Shown one piece after another: positions 56,730 through 64,000 of a stretch of DNA of 64,000 bases. Origin of the DNA: Anaerolineales bacterium (GTDB lineage: Bacteria; Chloroflexota; Anaerolineae; 4572-78; J111); the NCBI GenBank assembly GCA_015075405.1, contig JABTUK010000001.1, forward strand, positions 930,001-994,000, given 5' to 3'. A program made the position numbers and the translations under genes. Below the pieces are notes generated by a model. It saw nothing but the letters and a program-made list of their open reading frames with translations. It had not been told where the DNA came from and did not search any database. Position 1 is the first letter of the stretch. Every line of letters starts with the position of its first letter.

Positions 56730-57437
56730 TTACCCACCCTCTCCCTGCCGCCGGGCCAATTCCTGGCGCAAGCGAGCGATTTCTGCTTCAGCCGTTTCGG
56801 CTCGTTGGCGCTCGGCTTCGGCCTCGGTTGGGCTTAACCGGTCATCAGGTTCAAATAAGCGCAGCCAAATCGCCTGTTCTTGATGGTACATCCCTGCCCA
56901 GGTACCGAGCCATGCCTGTAGTTGGTCACTCCATAAGCAGCCCTGCTCATTGGGGGTCAACGGCTCGTAACCCCGTTCGCCCAGTCGCCATCCCCGCAAC
57001 ATCCGCTCATCCGGGTCATAGCAAAAGTAATCCGCGGTGTGAAAGGTGCGTTCGTACAAATCCTTTTTGCTGCCCAAATCTTCCTGCGCGGTCGAAGGAG
57101 ACATAAGTTCGATAATAACATCAGGATAACGCCCATTTTCTTCCCAGACCACCCACTTCTGGCGCGGATAGCTGCCGTCAATATCCTTAACCACAAAGAA
57201 ATCGGGGCCGCGATAATCTCGATTGCGGGCCTGTTGCAAGCTGTAATAGATAAACATGTTGCCGCCGGCGAAAAAGTCGCTGCGTTCGCGCCAACGATAG
57301 GCGACGATATCATCCAATAAATTGATTTGCAGGCGATGCCAATTTGACTCCAAGGGTACACCATCCTCTTCCGGCAAGTCAATGGTGGGAAAATCAGGAA
57401 TAATATAACGTTCGACAACTTCAATAACCTGGCTCAT
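56730..57437 (-). CDS. Uma2 family (DUF820) endonuclease-like protein
   Basis: The 235-residue protein belongs to the restriction-endonuclease-fold family Uma2. RGPDFFVVKD, then PDVIIELMSPSTAQEDLGSK, and DLYERTFHTADYFCYDPDER give the D...E-x-x nuclease core. The C-terminus is a coiled coil (ETAEAEIARLRQELARRQ). These proteins are numerous in Cyanobacteria and Chloroflexota; the substrate is not established. AAGGA lies 7 nt before the ATG. Confidence 0.9.
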   Translation of the reverse strand: MSQVIEVVERYIIPDFPTIDLPEEDGVPLESNWHRLQINLLDDIVAYRWRERSDFFAGGNMFIYYSLQQARNRDYRGPDFFVVKDIDGSYPRQKWVVWEENGRYPDVIIELMSPSTAQEDLGSKKDLYERTFHTADYFCYDPDERMLRGWRLGERGYEPLTPNEQGCLWSDQLQAWLGTWAGMYHQEQAIWLRLFEPDDRLSPTEAEAERQRAETAEAEIARLRQELARRQGEGG

Positions 57438-57559
57438 GGCTTTATCCTTCCGCAGCCTAAAAGCGTCTCAAAATTTAGCCTAAAGAAATTATACCTGCTC
57501 CCCATTGACCCTTGCAAGTTTGCCTGGTTTTAGATGAGTTTGACTCGTCGTGTAAGCTC

Positions 57560-57862
57560 TCAAAGAGCCGTGTAGACCCACCCCTCCCGCCCGCTGCCCA
57601 GCGTCACCCGCACCCGCCGGTAGGCCGGCCCCTCATAGCGGTCAATCAACTTCAACTCCGCCGGCGTAACCTGGATGACCATCCCTTCCACTACAGCCCC
57701 CGCCGCCGGCCTGATAATCGGATAGACGCCGCTGCCCAGATGGATCAAATCCTTCCTGAAGCCAACCAGCCTATCCGCCTCACCCGGCGCAGTCCGGCCA
57801 AAGACTCGCTGCTGGATGAGGGGGTTCATCAATGTGCCGTAGACGAAGAGGGACTCGGTCAT
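57560..57862 (-). CDS. Gamma-glutamylcyclotransferase (AIG2-like)
   Basis: The 100-residue protein begins MTESLFVYGTLMNPLIQQRV with the substrate-binding YGTLMNP motif, and has a beta-barrel body with LIDRYEGPAYRR, whose Glu is in the catalytic position. Enzymes of this fold cyclise gamma-glutamyl amines to 5-oxoproline; some act on glutathione fragments. No Shine-Dalgarno is evident. It is downstream of the E3-like gene on the same strand, after a word hairpin. Confidence 0.88.
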   Translation of the reverse strand: MTESLFVYGTLMNPLIQQRVFGRTAPGEADRLVGFRKDLIHLGSGVYPIIRPAAGAVVEGMVIQVTPAELKLIDRYEGPAYRRVRVTLGSGREGWVYTAL

Positions 57863-57897
57863 CGAAGACTGTTTGCAACCTCAGGGACATAATTAAA

Positions 57898-57944
57898 ACG
57901 TGATGCGTGATGCGTAAAGATTTCACGCATCACGCATCACGTAT
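57898..57944. repeat. CGTGATGCGTGATGCGT word hairpin, supplies E3-like stop
   Basis: CGTGATGCGTGATGCGTAAA faces TTTCACGCATCACGCATCAC and G. The last codons (IRDA) and TGA stop of the gene at 57930 are read from its right arm. Confidence 0.85.
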
Positions 57945-59231
57945 CATCTTCACCGCCGCCCTCGCCAACGCCTCCCCCACCCTCGGATGCAGCGTTTCGG
58001 CTAAATCGGTCAGCGTTGCGCCCATTTCCAAGGCCAGCGCCGCCTCGCCAATGAGTATCCCCGCCTGCGGCCCGACAATGGTGACGCCCAGCAAAACCTC
58101 ATTTTCCTGTTCCGCCACCAACTCCACAAAGCCGGTTGAAGGTGATACGTGATACGTGATACGTGATACGTGATATCCGGCTGTTTCAGCTTCGCTGGCG
58201 GTCAAGCCCACGGCGGCTACTTCGGGATCGGTTCGGGCGATGCGGGGAATGGCCTGGGGCGCAAATTGGGCCAGTTTTCCGGCCAGGTTCTCAGCCGCAA
58301 CTTTGCCCTGTTTAGCGGCTACATACGCCAGGGGTGGCCCACCGGTCACATCACCCACCGCATAGATGGCCGGATTGCCGGTTTGCTGGCGATCATTGAC
58401 CTGAATAAAGCCGGTGGCGCCGGTTGTTACTTTGGCCTTGTCCAGCCCTAAATGGGTTGTGCGCGGAGTCAACCCGGCAGAAACTATAATCAGACCTGTC
58501 AGGTCTTCAAAACCTGTCAGGTCTTCAATTTTAACTCCCATCTCCCGCAAACGAGTTTGTACTACTTCCCCCGCCGCCGGGTCGAACTCAGGCAGCAGGC
58601 GCTGGCCTGCCGGCAGCAGCACCCGCACCGAAACACCCAGCCTGACAAAAAGGGTTGCCAATTCAGCCGCCAGATAATCTACCCCGATGAGGGTCAGAGT
58701 CGCAGGAAGTTCGGCCAAAGCGAGGGCCTGGGTCGGGTTTAAAACCCGCTTTTGATCGAAAGGCAGGCCGGGCCAGGGCGCAGCCTCGCCGCCTACAGCA
58801 ATCACGGCCTGGTCAAACAGATAGCGTTTGGACTCATATTCACTCTCGACACGGGCTTCATTTTCGGCCAGAAACCAACCCTGACCTGTCACCACCTCGA
58901 CCTGATGCTGGTCAAGCTGGCGTTTGATTTCGGTGGTCATAGCTTCCACCCGGCTGTTTTTCCACGCTTGAAGCTGGCCCCAATCAAAGGTTGACCCCGC
59001 AACCGTAATCCCCGGTTGGCTCCAATGGGTCAGTCGCCAGACCTGCCCGGCAGCTTCCAGCAGAGCCTCAGCGGCTAGACCTCCCGCACGCATCCCCCCG
59101 CCGGGCGGACCAGGGTCAACCAGCAAAACTTCTTTGCCCAACTGCGCCGCCCGTAGCGCCGCCGAGCATCCCCCCGACCCCGCGCCCAGCACCAATACCT
59201 CAACATTCGTGGCTAAATCGCCGACAACCAT
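57930..59231 (-). CDS. Dihydrolipoamide-dehydrogenase-like flavoprotein lacking the redox disulfide
   Basis: The 433-residue protein has the FAD fold (LVLGAGSGGCSAALRAAQLG; YAVGDVTGGPPLAYVAAKQG) and a C-terminal dimer domain ending LAETLHPRVGEALARA, with the HP...E of the family. Where E3 enzymes read GGTCLNxGCIPSK, this protein reads GGGMRAGGLAAEALL: both cysteines are gone. The NAD site is IGVDYLAAELA rather than GxGxxxxE. Near 230-240 EDLTGFEDLTG is a repeat translation replacing roughly 20 residues; near 355-370 HVSRITYHVSPS is another. GGAGG precedes the ATG. It lies beside E1 alpha/beta, so descent from an E3 is likely, but E3 chemistry is not. Confidence 0.85.
   Translation of the reverse strand: MVVGDLATNVEVLVLGAGSGGCSAALRAAQLGKEVLLVDPGPPGGGMRAGGLAAEALLEAAGQVWRLTHWSQPGITVAGSTFDWGQLQAWKNSRVEAMTTEIKRQLDQHQVEVVTGQGWFLAENEARVESEYESKRYLFDQAVIAVGGEAAPWPGLPFDQKRVLNPTQALALAELPATLTLIGVDYLAAELATLFVRLGVSVRVLLPAGQRLLPEFDPAAGEVVQTRLREMGVKIEDLTGFEDLTGLIIVSAGLTPRTTHLGLDKAKVTTGATGFIQVNDRQQTGNPAIYAVGDVTGGPPLAYVAAKQGKVAAENLAGKLAQFAPQAIPRIARTDPEVAAVGLTASEAETAGYHVSRITYHVSPSTGFVELVAEQENEVLLGVTIVGPQAGILIGEAALALEMGATLTDLAETLHPRVGEALARAAVKMIRDA
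58142..58176. repeat. GTGATACGTGATACGTGATACG inside the E3-like gene
   Basis: Four tandem copies of GTGATAC (8-mer GTGATACG with overlap) are read in frame as HVSRITYHVS. The word is a variant of that at 57898-57944. Confidence 0.82.
58491..58524. repeat. AGACCTGTCAGGTCTTC repeat inside the E3-like gene
   Basis: CAGACCTGTCAGGTCTTC is followed by AAAACCTGTCAGGTCTTC, in frame, coding EDLTGFEDLTG. A variant forms the intergenic hairpin at 34556-34594. Confidence 0.82.
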
Positions 59232-59261
59232 ACGCTACCTCCAGCCAGTACTTCTTCATCA

Positions 59262-59336
59262 AGGGAACTGAAGGAACTCAAGGAACTGAGGGAATGTTTC
59301 TTGCCATAAGTTCCCTTAATTCCCTCAGTTCCCTTT
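59262..59336. repeat. GGGAACTGAAGGAACTC word hairpin
   Basis: AGGGAACTGAAGGAACTCAA and GGAACTGAGGGAA face TTCCCTTAATTCCCTCAGTT and CCC, followed on the minus strand by no T-run but by TTTTTTC on the plus strand. It starts 2 bp after the E1 beta stop. Confidence 0.82.
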
Positions 59337-59338
59337 TT

Positions 59339-60319
59339 TCACGGTTCCAACGTCCGCAGAATGGCCCGCGCCACCCGGTCGGGGTTGGGCAGGATGGCGT
59401 CTTCCAGCCTGGGGACGGGAAAAGGGGTGTCCGGCCCGGTGACGCGCTCGACGGGTTTGAGCAGGGAGTACAGGCAGTGTTCGTTGATCAGGGCAATCAC
59501 CTCGGCCCCCACGCCGCCGGTGCGCGGCGCTTCGTGGACAATCACTGCCCGCCCGGTTTTGCTCACGGAGGCCGCAATCGTTGCCTCGTCCAGCGGGGCA
59601 ATGGTACGCAGATCAATCACCTCAATCGTCGCGCCCGTATCCTGCTCAACCTGGGTGGCGGCCTGGAGCGTCACCCCAACCATCGCCCCGTAGGCAATCA
59701 CAGTCACATCACTGCCTTCTTTGACCACTGCTGCCCGGCCAATCGGCACCGTATATCGTTCAGCCGGCACGTCCTGCCGCACCGAGCGATAGAGTTTCAT
59801 AGGCTCCAGCAGCAGCACCGGGTCCGGGTCGTCAACGGCGGCATGGAGCAGCCCTTTGGCGTCGTAGGGATTGGAGGGCATCACCACTTTGATGCCCTGC
59901 ATATGCAGATAATAAGCCTCGACGCCGTCCGAGTGCATTTCCGGCGGACGTACCCCGCCGCCTGTCGGGGTGCGGATGACCAGCGGCACGTTGAACACCC
60001 CGCCGGAGCGATAGCGCATGCGTGTGACCTGGGTGGCAATCTGGTTGAAGGCAGGGAAGGTGAACGGGGCAAATTGAATCTCGATGATGGGCCGCAGGCC
60101 GTACAGGGCCATACCCACCGCCGTGCCGATTATCCCCGACTCGGCCAGCGGGGTGTCAAAAACGCGCTCCTCGCCAAACTGGGCCTGCAAGCCATCGGTC
60201 ACGCGAAAGACGCCGCCGTTTTTGCCCACATCCTCGCCAAAAATCAAAACGCGCTCATCCCGTTCCAATTCCAAAGCCAGAGCATTGTTGAGGGCTTGTA
60301 CCATGGTCCAGTTGGGCAT
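59339..60319 (-). CDS. 2-oxoacid dehydrogenase E1 beta subunit
   Basis: The 326-residue transketolase-like subunit pairs with E1 alpha to decarboxylate a 2-oxoacid (pyruvate or branched-chain/acetoin-type). MPNWTMVQALNNALALELER, FGEDVGKNGGVFRVT, GLRPIIEIQFAPFTFPA and LEPMKLYRSVRQDVP are typical. The C-terminal half has ATIEVIDLRTIAPLDEATI. GAGGAA precedes the ATG; it starts 10 bp after the E1 alpha stop. No E2 gene is adjacent; the E3-like gene follows 107 bp later. Confidence 0.93.
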   Translation of the reverse strand: MPNWTMVQALNNALALELERDERVLIFGEDVGKNGGVFRVTDGLQAQFGEERVFDTPLAESGIIGTAVGMALYGLRPIIEIQFAPFTFPAFNQIATQVTRMRYRSGGVFNVPLVIRTPTGGGVRPPEMHSDGVEAYYLHMQGIKVVMPSNPYDAKGLLHAAVDDPDPVLLLEPMKLYRSVRQDVPAERYTVPIGRAAVVKEGSDVTVIAYGAMVGVTLQAATQVEQDTGATIEVIDLRTIAPLDEATIAASVSKTGRAVIVHEAPRTGGVGAEVIALINEHCLYSLLKPVERVTGPDTPFPVPRLEDAILPNPDRVARAILRTLEP

Positions 60320-60329
60320 AATCGTTCCT

Positions 60330-61385
60330 CTAATTGTGAGTTTCTTCCAGTATTTCCGCTCGCTGGCGTAATAGTTGGGGGGTGAGCTGGGTCAGGGCTA
60401 AGTCAAAATGGCGGCGTGGGTCGGGTGGGGGGAGGGACTCGTACTCGGCCAGGACGGCCTGAAACTCCGTTCCGACAGCTTCGTGCAACTCCTCATCGGC
60501 CAGGTCGGTCAGCCAGTGGCGGTCCATTAAAAATTTACGGAAACGGAGCAGCGGGTCGCGTGCAGCCCACTCTTGCAGCTCGGCTGCGGGGCGATACTTG
60601 GTCGGGTCGTCGGCGGTGGTGTGCGCGCCCATGCGATAAGTCAGCAGTTCGACCAGGCTCGGCCCCTCGCCAGCTCTGGCTCTGGCTGCGCAGTCGGAAA
60701 TCATCTGATAGACGGCCAGCACGTCGTTGCCGTCAACCAGATAGCCGGGCATCCCAAAACCGGGGCCGCGCTGGGCCAGCGTTGCCGCTGCCGACTGCTG
60801 CCGCCGTGGGACTGAGATAGCCCAGCCGTTATTTTCCACTACCATCACTACGGGCGCTTTGAACACAGCAGCAAAATTGAGCGCCTCATTAAAATCCCCC
60901 TCCGAGGTCGCCCCATCGCCGCACACGCCGAGCACCACATGCGGCTCGCGCTTGTACTTCATAGCCATCGCAATGCCGACGGCATGCAGCATTTGTGTCC
61001 CCAGCACAATTTGAAAAGGCAAACAGCCGGCTTCATACGAGTAGCCCTCAGGGATGTGACCGCCCCAATGTTTGAGTTGCGCCAGCAGCGGCACACCTTT
61101 GACCATGTAAGCCAGGCTCTCGCGATAAGAGCCAAGCAGCCAATCGCCCGGCTGCAAAGCCGCCGCCCGGCCCACACAGGCCGCTTCCTGGCCGGTCGCC
61201 GCCGCAAATGTCCCCATCCGGCCCTGCCGCTGCAATGCCGTCATCCGCTCGGAGAAGACGCGCCCAAAAACCATCCAGCGGTAGAGATGGAGCATTTTGT
61301 CAGCGGGCAAATCCGGCACATCGCCCACCACCTGCCCAGCAGGGTTAATAATTTGGTGGACTTTATCAGTTGTCGTCGTTGACAT
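60330..61385 (-). CDS. 2-oxoacid dehydrogenase E1 alpha subunit
   Basis: I chose the ATG at 61385 (MSTTTTDKVHQIINPAG) with AAGGAGG 9 nt before; the ATG at 61436 lies in a repeat. The 351-residue TPP enzyme has GQEAACVGRAAALQPGDWLL, the TPP-binding stretch GDGATSEGDFNEALNFAA with VVENNGWAIS, and the phosphorylation-loop-like RMGAHTTADDPTKYR. It supplies the TPP site of E1. Substrate (pyruvate, 2-oxoisovalerate or acetoin) cannot be fixed by sequence alone; a branched-chain or pyruvate E1 is most likely. Confidence 0.93.
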   Translation of the reverse strand: MSTTTTDKVHQIINPAGQVVGDVPDLPADKMLHLYRWMVFGRVFSERMTALQRQGRMGTFAAATGQEAACVGRAAALQPGDWLLGSYRESLAYMVKGVPLLAQLKHWGGHIPEGYSYEAGCLPFQIVLGTQMLHAVGIAMAMKYKREPHVVLGVCGDGATSEGDFNEALNFAAVFKAPVVMVVENNGWAISVPRRQQSAAATLAQRGPGFGMPGYLVDGNDVLAVYQMISDCAARARAGEGPSLVELLTYRMGAHTTADDPTKYRPAAELQEWAARDPLLRFRKFLMDRHWLTDLADEELHEAVGTEFQAVLAEYESLPPPDPRRHFDLALTQLTPQLLRQRAEILEETHN

Positions 61386-61426
61386 CGAGCTAATCCTCCT
61401 TGATTGAACGTGGTGTGTATCAAGTT

Positions 61427-61475
61427 TACGCATCACGCATCACTCCTCACAAGTCATCGCCTCCTCGCCTCACTC
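61427..61475. repeat. GCATCACGCATCACTCC / GCCTCCTCGCCTCAC words
   Basis: TTACGCATCACGCATCACTC is followed by CTCACAAGTCATCGCCTCCT and CGCCTCAC. Two word families meet here. The TGA stop of the glycosidase gene (61470) lies in the GTGAGGCGAGG word read on the minus strand. Confidence 0.75.
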
Positions 61476-63035
61476 CCCCCTCACCAACCTCACATGCCTG
61501 AACTGAAAATCACTCCACACATAGTCGTCGTGCTGCGTGTCGGGGGCCAGGCGGACGGTGATCAAGGTGAGTTCATTGTAACCGGGGCGTAATAATGAGG
61601 CCGGCACGGAGCGCCGCACGGTCATCCAGCGGCGGGCAAAATCTTGCTGGGGCAGGTCGGGCAAAAGAGGCGTGCCGTTGAGTTGGAGTGTATTGCCCAT
61701 CTCGTTTTGCTGCATCACTTCTAGCAGCAGCGTCCATTCCGCTGCGCCGGGGTCGGCCAGGTAAAAGCCGCCGGTCCAGGCGAGGCTGGGTTTGCGCCCG
61801 GCGTAGAGCGGCCACCACGGCGGCTTGACATCGGTATCGCCCAGGTGAATAATGGCATCGCCGGCCAGGATATTGACCGTGTCGGATTGTGCTTTCTGGG
61901 CCGCCGGCCCGGTGCGCTCGCTTCCGCCAGCCACTGCCTGCCGCCAGGCTTCGTAGACTGGGCGCGGCTGGCCGTCGAGATCGAGCAGGCTGTAACCGCC
62001 AAATGGATCCCCGGGAGTAGGGCGAGACAAATTCCAGACGGTGACAAGCTCCACCCAGGGCCAATCGCGGCGAATTATGTCTAATCCAGCCACCAGATAT
62101 TCAGCCTGCTGCTCCGGGCTGACCCGGATATCGGCCTGTTCGGGCGGCGGCTCAACCGTCCAGCCCATCTCGGTAATCCAGACCGGCTTGGCCCGGTCGC
62201 CATTCTCTTCCATAATCCGGCGCAGCTCGGTCAGGCGGCCAAAAGCGGGGTGATTGCTGTCGCTCTCCGGTTCGCCGGGCGACTGGCCGAAACTGTAAGG
62301 GTGCGCCCCCAGGACATCAAAATAGGCTCCGGCCCCGGCTCGATACATTTCGTGCAGGAACAAGCGTTCATCCATCGCCTGGGCGTCGTGGCTGTTGGTG
62401 GGGGCCAGCCCGGCGGCGACCACCAGGGCAGCAGGATCGCCCGCTTTGACAGCCTCATACCCTGCTCGTAGCAGCTTGGTGAAGGCTACCGGGTCGGGCG
62501 GTTGGCCACCCCACTCGATAGCCAAATTTGGCTCATTCCAGATAATATAGGCCCGCACTCGCCCCCGATAACGCTCGGCCACCCGTTGCGCAAAATCCCG
62601 GTAATCTTCCAGCTTGTCCGGCGGCGCGTTCAGGGCCAGCTCAACCCGGCTGGCCCAGGCCGGATGCTGGTCGAGCCGCACAATTAAATCCAGCCCGTAA
62701 TGTTCCGCCCCGGCCACAATTTGGTCGGTCGCTTCCCAGTGAAACTGGTCCTGGGTTGGCTCGACCTCCCGCCAGGGAAAAACCTGCACCAGTGTGTCAA
62801 ACTCTGCCGCCTGAGCCAGCGCCAATAGCTCATCATCAGGGCGAATGGTATGCACCCCCAGACGCAGAACGGGCGGAGAGGAGGCAGTACAGCCAAACAG
62901 CAGCCAGAGCAATAAGGCGTAAAGCGTGGTGCGTGAGGCGTGGTGCGTGAGGCGTGAGGCGTAAAACGTAAAACGTGACACCTGACACCTGACACCTGAC
63001 ACCCAACACCCGACACCCGACACCCGTCCCCTCAT
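61470..63035 (-). CDS. Glycoside hydrolase-like lipoprotein (clan GH-A fold)
   Basis: The ATG at 63035 overlaps the stop of the upstream gene (ATGA) and has GGGGAG 5 nt before it. The first 45 residues are the translation of dispersed repeat words (VSGVRCQVSRFTFYASRLTH); only then come the hydrophobic core LYALLLWLLF and lipobox GC. The mature domain (about 60-370) is a TIM barrel with IIWNEPNLAIEW (acid/base Glu) and KPVWITEMGWTVE (nucleophile Glu), the clan GH-A layout, closest in texture to GH39/GH5-like enzymes. A C-terminal beta domain (about 390-521) may bind carbohydrate. Substrate unknown. Confidence 0.85.
   Translation of the reverse strand: MRGRVSGVGCWVSGVRCQVSRFTFYASRLTHHASRTTLYALLLWLLFGCTASSPPVLRLGVHTIRPDDELLALAQAAEFDTLVQVFPWREVEPTQDQFHWEATDQIVAGAEHYGLDLIVRLDQHPAWASRVELALNAPPDKLEDYRDFAQRVAERYRGRVRAYIIWNEPNLAIEWGGQPPDPVAFTKLLRAGYEAVKAGDPAALVVAAGLAPTNSHDAQAMDERLFLHEMYRAGAGAYFDVLGAHPYSFGQSPGEPESDSNHPAFGRLTELRRIMEENGDRAKPVWITEMGWTVEPPPEQADIRVSPEQQAEYLVAGLDIIRRDWPWVELVTVWNLSRPTPGDPFGGYSLLDLDGQPRPVYEAWRQAVAGGSERTGPAAQKAQSDTVNILAGDAIIHLGDTDVKPPWWPLYAGRKPSLAWTGGFYLADPGAAEWTLLLEVMQQNEMGNTLQLNGTPLLPDLPQQDFARRWMTVRRSVPASLLRPGYNELTLITVRLAPDTQHDDYVWSDFQFRHVRLVRGE
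62915..63027. repeat. Compound word array at the 5' end of the glycosidase gene
   Basis: On the plus strand GGCGTAAAGCGTGGTGCGTG, AGGCGTGGTGCGTGAGGCGT and GAGGCGTAAAACGTAAAACG run into tandem TGACACC (three) and CGACACC/CAACACC words. All are in frame in the signal peptide region. Confidence 0.85.
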
Positions 63036-64000
63036 TCTTGCTCCCCCGCCCAAACGCCGCTGGCGGCAGCGATGAACAGTTCGCCGCTCGGCCCCCAGGC
63101 CATTTCTTCAACGACATCCCCGCTCAAGTTAGCCGGGCCAATGGGCTGCCAGGTGTAGCCCCAATCGGCAGATTGATAAACTCCCTGATAGGCCGTTCCG
63201 GCGTAGAGCCGGGCTGGGTCATGCCGGTCGCCCAATAGCGCTGTGACCGAAATATTTTCTAGCCCTTGCCCCCAAGCCTCGCCTCCTCGCCTCTTCGCCC
63301 CCTCGCTCCCCTGCACCGTTGCCCCGCTGGTCAAACTTCGATATATCCCTCGTGTTGTTCCAATGTAAAGCACCGAACTGCCCGCAGTACCGGATGGCGC
63401 CGGTTGAGCCAGCAAGGCCAGGATAGTTTGATCGGCCAGAGCCGGCGCGACCAGCCGCCACGCCTGGCCGTCGTAGCTGCGATAGAGGCCGGTATCACTG
63501 CCAACATAAACATAGGGCTTGCGCGGGTCTACGGCAATGCTGACGGCTTCTGTCGTGTCGCCCATCCCCGCCCAGCGAGCCTGCCAGAGCTGCCCACCAT
63601 CCCGGGTCTCATAAACTCGCTCCCAGGCTGCCAGATGATAAATCCGGTCGCCGTCGTTGGGGTCAACCACTACTGCCGGAACGCCCACCCCTAGAGTCGG
63701 CAAACGCTCCCAGCTAACTCCGCCGTCGGTGCTGCGGTAGAGGCCGTCGCCGCTGCTCCCCGCGTACAGCACTTGTAGATTGGATAAATCGGCGGCCAGG
63801 GAGGTGATGCCGCCCGGCGGAAACTCGGCGGGTACGGCCAGCCAGCGGCGGCTGTCAGCCTGCCAGCGAAAGAGACCCGTCCGCGCACCCAACCAAAGTT
63901 CATTTTCAGTCCCCATCAGCGAGGTGGCATTGGGCTGGCCCAGGGTTGGGGTGAGGTAGCGCCACCTTTCGCCGCCGTCGTCGCTGCCGTAGAGTCCCGT
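63032..64000 (-). CDS. BNR/sortilin-like beta-propeller protein (5' end beyond window)
   Basis: The frame is open to the window edge (323 codons visible), so the N-terminus is missing; an internal ATG at 63916 is not the start because GLYGSDDGGERWRYL precedes it in frame. Repeated motifs GLYRSTDGGVSWERL, VYETRDGGQLWQARW, GLYRSYDGQAWRLV and GVYQSADWGYTWQPI mark Asp-box/BNR blades of a propeller. About residue 225 (from the window edge) the chain carries GSEGAKRRGGEAWGQ, the translation of a CGCCTCCTCGCCTC word. It is coupled to the glycosidase gene, so both may work on extracellular material. Role unknown. Confidence 0.85.
   Translation of the reverse strand, partial: TGLYGSDDGGERWRYLTPTLGQPNATSLMGTENELWLGARTGLFRWQADSRRWLAVPAEFPPGGITSLAADLSNLQVLYAGSSGDGLYRSTDGGVSWERLPTLGVGVPAVVVDPNDGDRIYHLAAWERVYETRDGGQLWQARWAGMGDTTEAVSIAVDPRKPYVYVGSDTGLYRSYDGQAWRLVAPALADQTILALLAQPAPSGTAGSSVLYIGTTRGIYRSLTSGATVQGSEGAKRRGGEAWGQGLENISVTALLGDRHDPARLYAGTAYQGVYQSADWGYTWQPIGPANLSGDVVEEMAWGPSGELFIAAASGVWAGEQE
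63270..63304. repeat. GCCTCCTCGCCTCTTCGCC words inside the propeller gene
   Basis: AGCCTCGCCTCCTCGCCTCT followed by TCGCCCCCTCG is read in frame between two blades. It belongs to the GAGGCGAGG word family. Confidence 0.8.

Noticed and set aside
57898..63304. CRISPR array
   Set aside because: The tandem words are 6-11 bp with no unique spacers; no cas gene is present.

Overview
The window looks like chromosomal DNA of a GC-rich, free-living bacterium, most likely a member of the Chloroflexota (Anaerolineae-like). That assignment is an inference from gene style: a BTAD/NB-ARC/TPR regulator, a cyclase-AAA giant, a DUF4349 lipoprotein, Pro/Thr-rich tethers on membrane proteins and Uma2 nucleases. 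No rRNA is present to confirm it. The window covers the replication origin neighbourhood: dnaA (28852-30234), DnaA-box clusters on both sides of it, dnaN (33143-34285), and a perfect 16-bp parS inside a 22-bp palindrome at 36777-36798.

Layout. 1-2778: truncated cyclase/AAA signalling protein. 3235-7357: tsaE-tsaB-rimI-udg operon on the minus strand, broken up by two kinds of insertion. 7473-13094: phosphoesterase, DUF4349 lipoprotein, cNMP/PH membrane protein, GT-C membrane protein. 13194-15240: AT-richer patch with two type II toxin-antitoxin modules. 15268-18117: histidine-kinase-like protein lacking the phospho-His and carrying a TolB propeller. 18678-27703: Cld-family protein, two tandem Pro/Thr-rich tethered proteins, tRNA-Leu, sigma/anti-sigma pair, receiver-roadblock protein, rsmI and selA. 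28087-34285: origin, dnaA, csp, rnj, dnaN. 34602-43539: surface protein, methyltransferase, polysaccharide genes, carbonic anhydrase, coaE-GNAT fusion. 43685-50979: ABC-F, Nudix, BTAD regulator and small genes. 51019-55684: four-gene AT-rich operon of unknown function with strong Shine-Dalgarno sites, the best candidate here for an undescribed system. 55743-57437: BrnT-like toxin-antitoxin bracketed by two antitoxin gene stumps, then Uma2. 57560-61385: E1 alpha/beta plus an E3-like flavoprotein that has lost its redox cysteines. 61470-64000: glycosidase-like lipoprotein and truncated BNR propeller.

The most striking property of the window is its small repeats. (1) A MITE family (terminal word GTAACTACTCAG) occurs three times, each copy with an exact 8-bp target duplication. 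(2) A different 90-bp element sits in a 10-bp target duplication between rimI and udg. (3) More than fifteen long hairpins are built from short tandem words (for example GGCGAGGAG, GACCGGGGAC, GGGAACTGA, GTGATGCGT, GGAGATT). Their words differ from site to site but the architecture is the same. Many sit within a few bases of a stop codon, some supply the stop codon, and copies of the same words have been absorbed in frame into at least six proteins.

Several genes (higB, the second toxin and a GNAT protein) have a sigma70-type -10 hexamer 6-7 nt before the start codon and so probably make leaderless mRNAs. All coordinates and motifs were read by eye; family assignments come from recognised motifs, not database searches.
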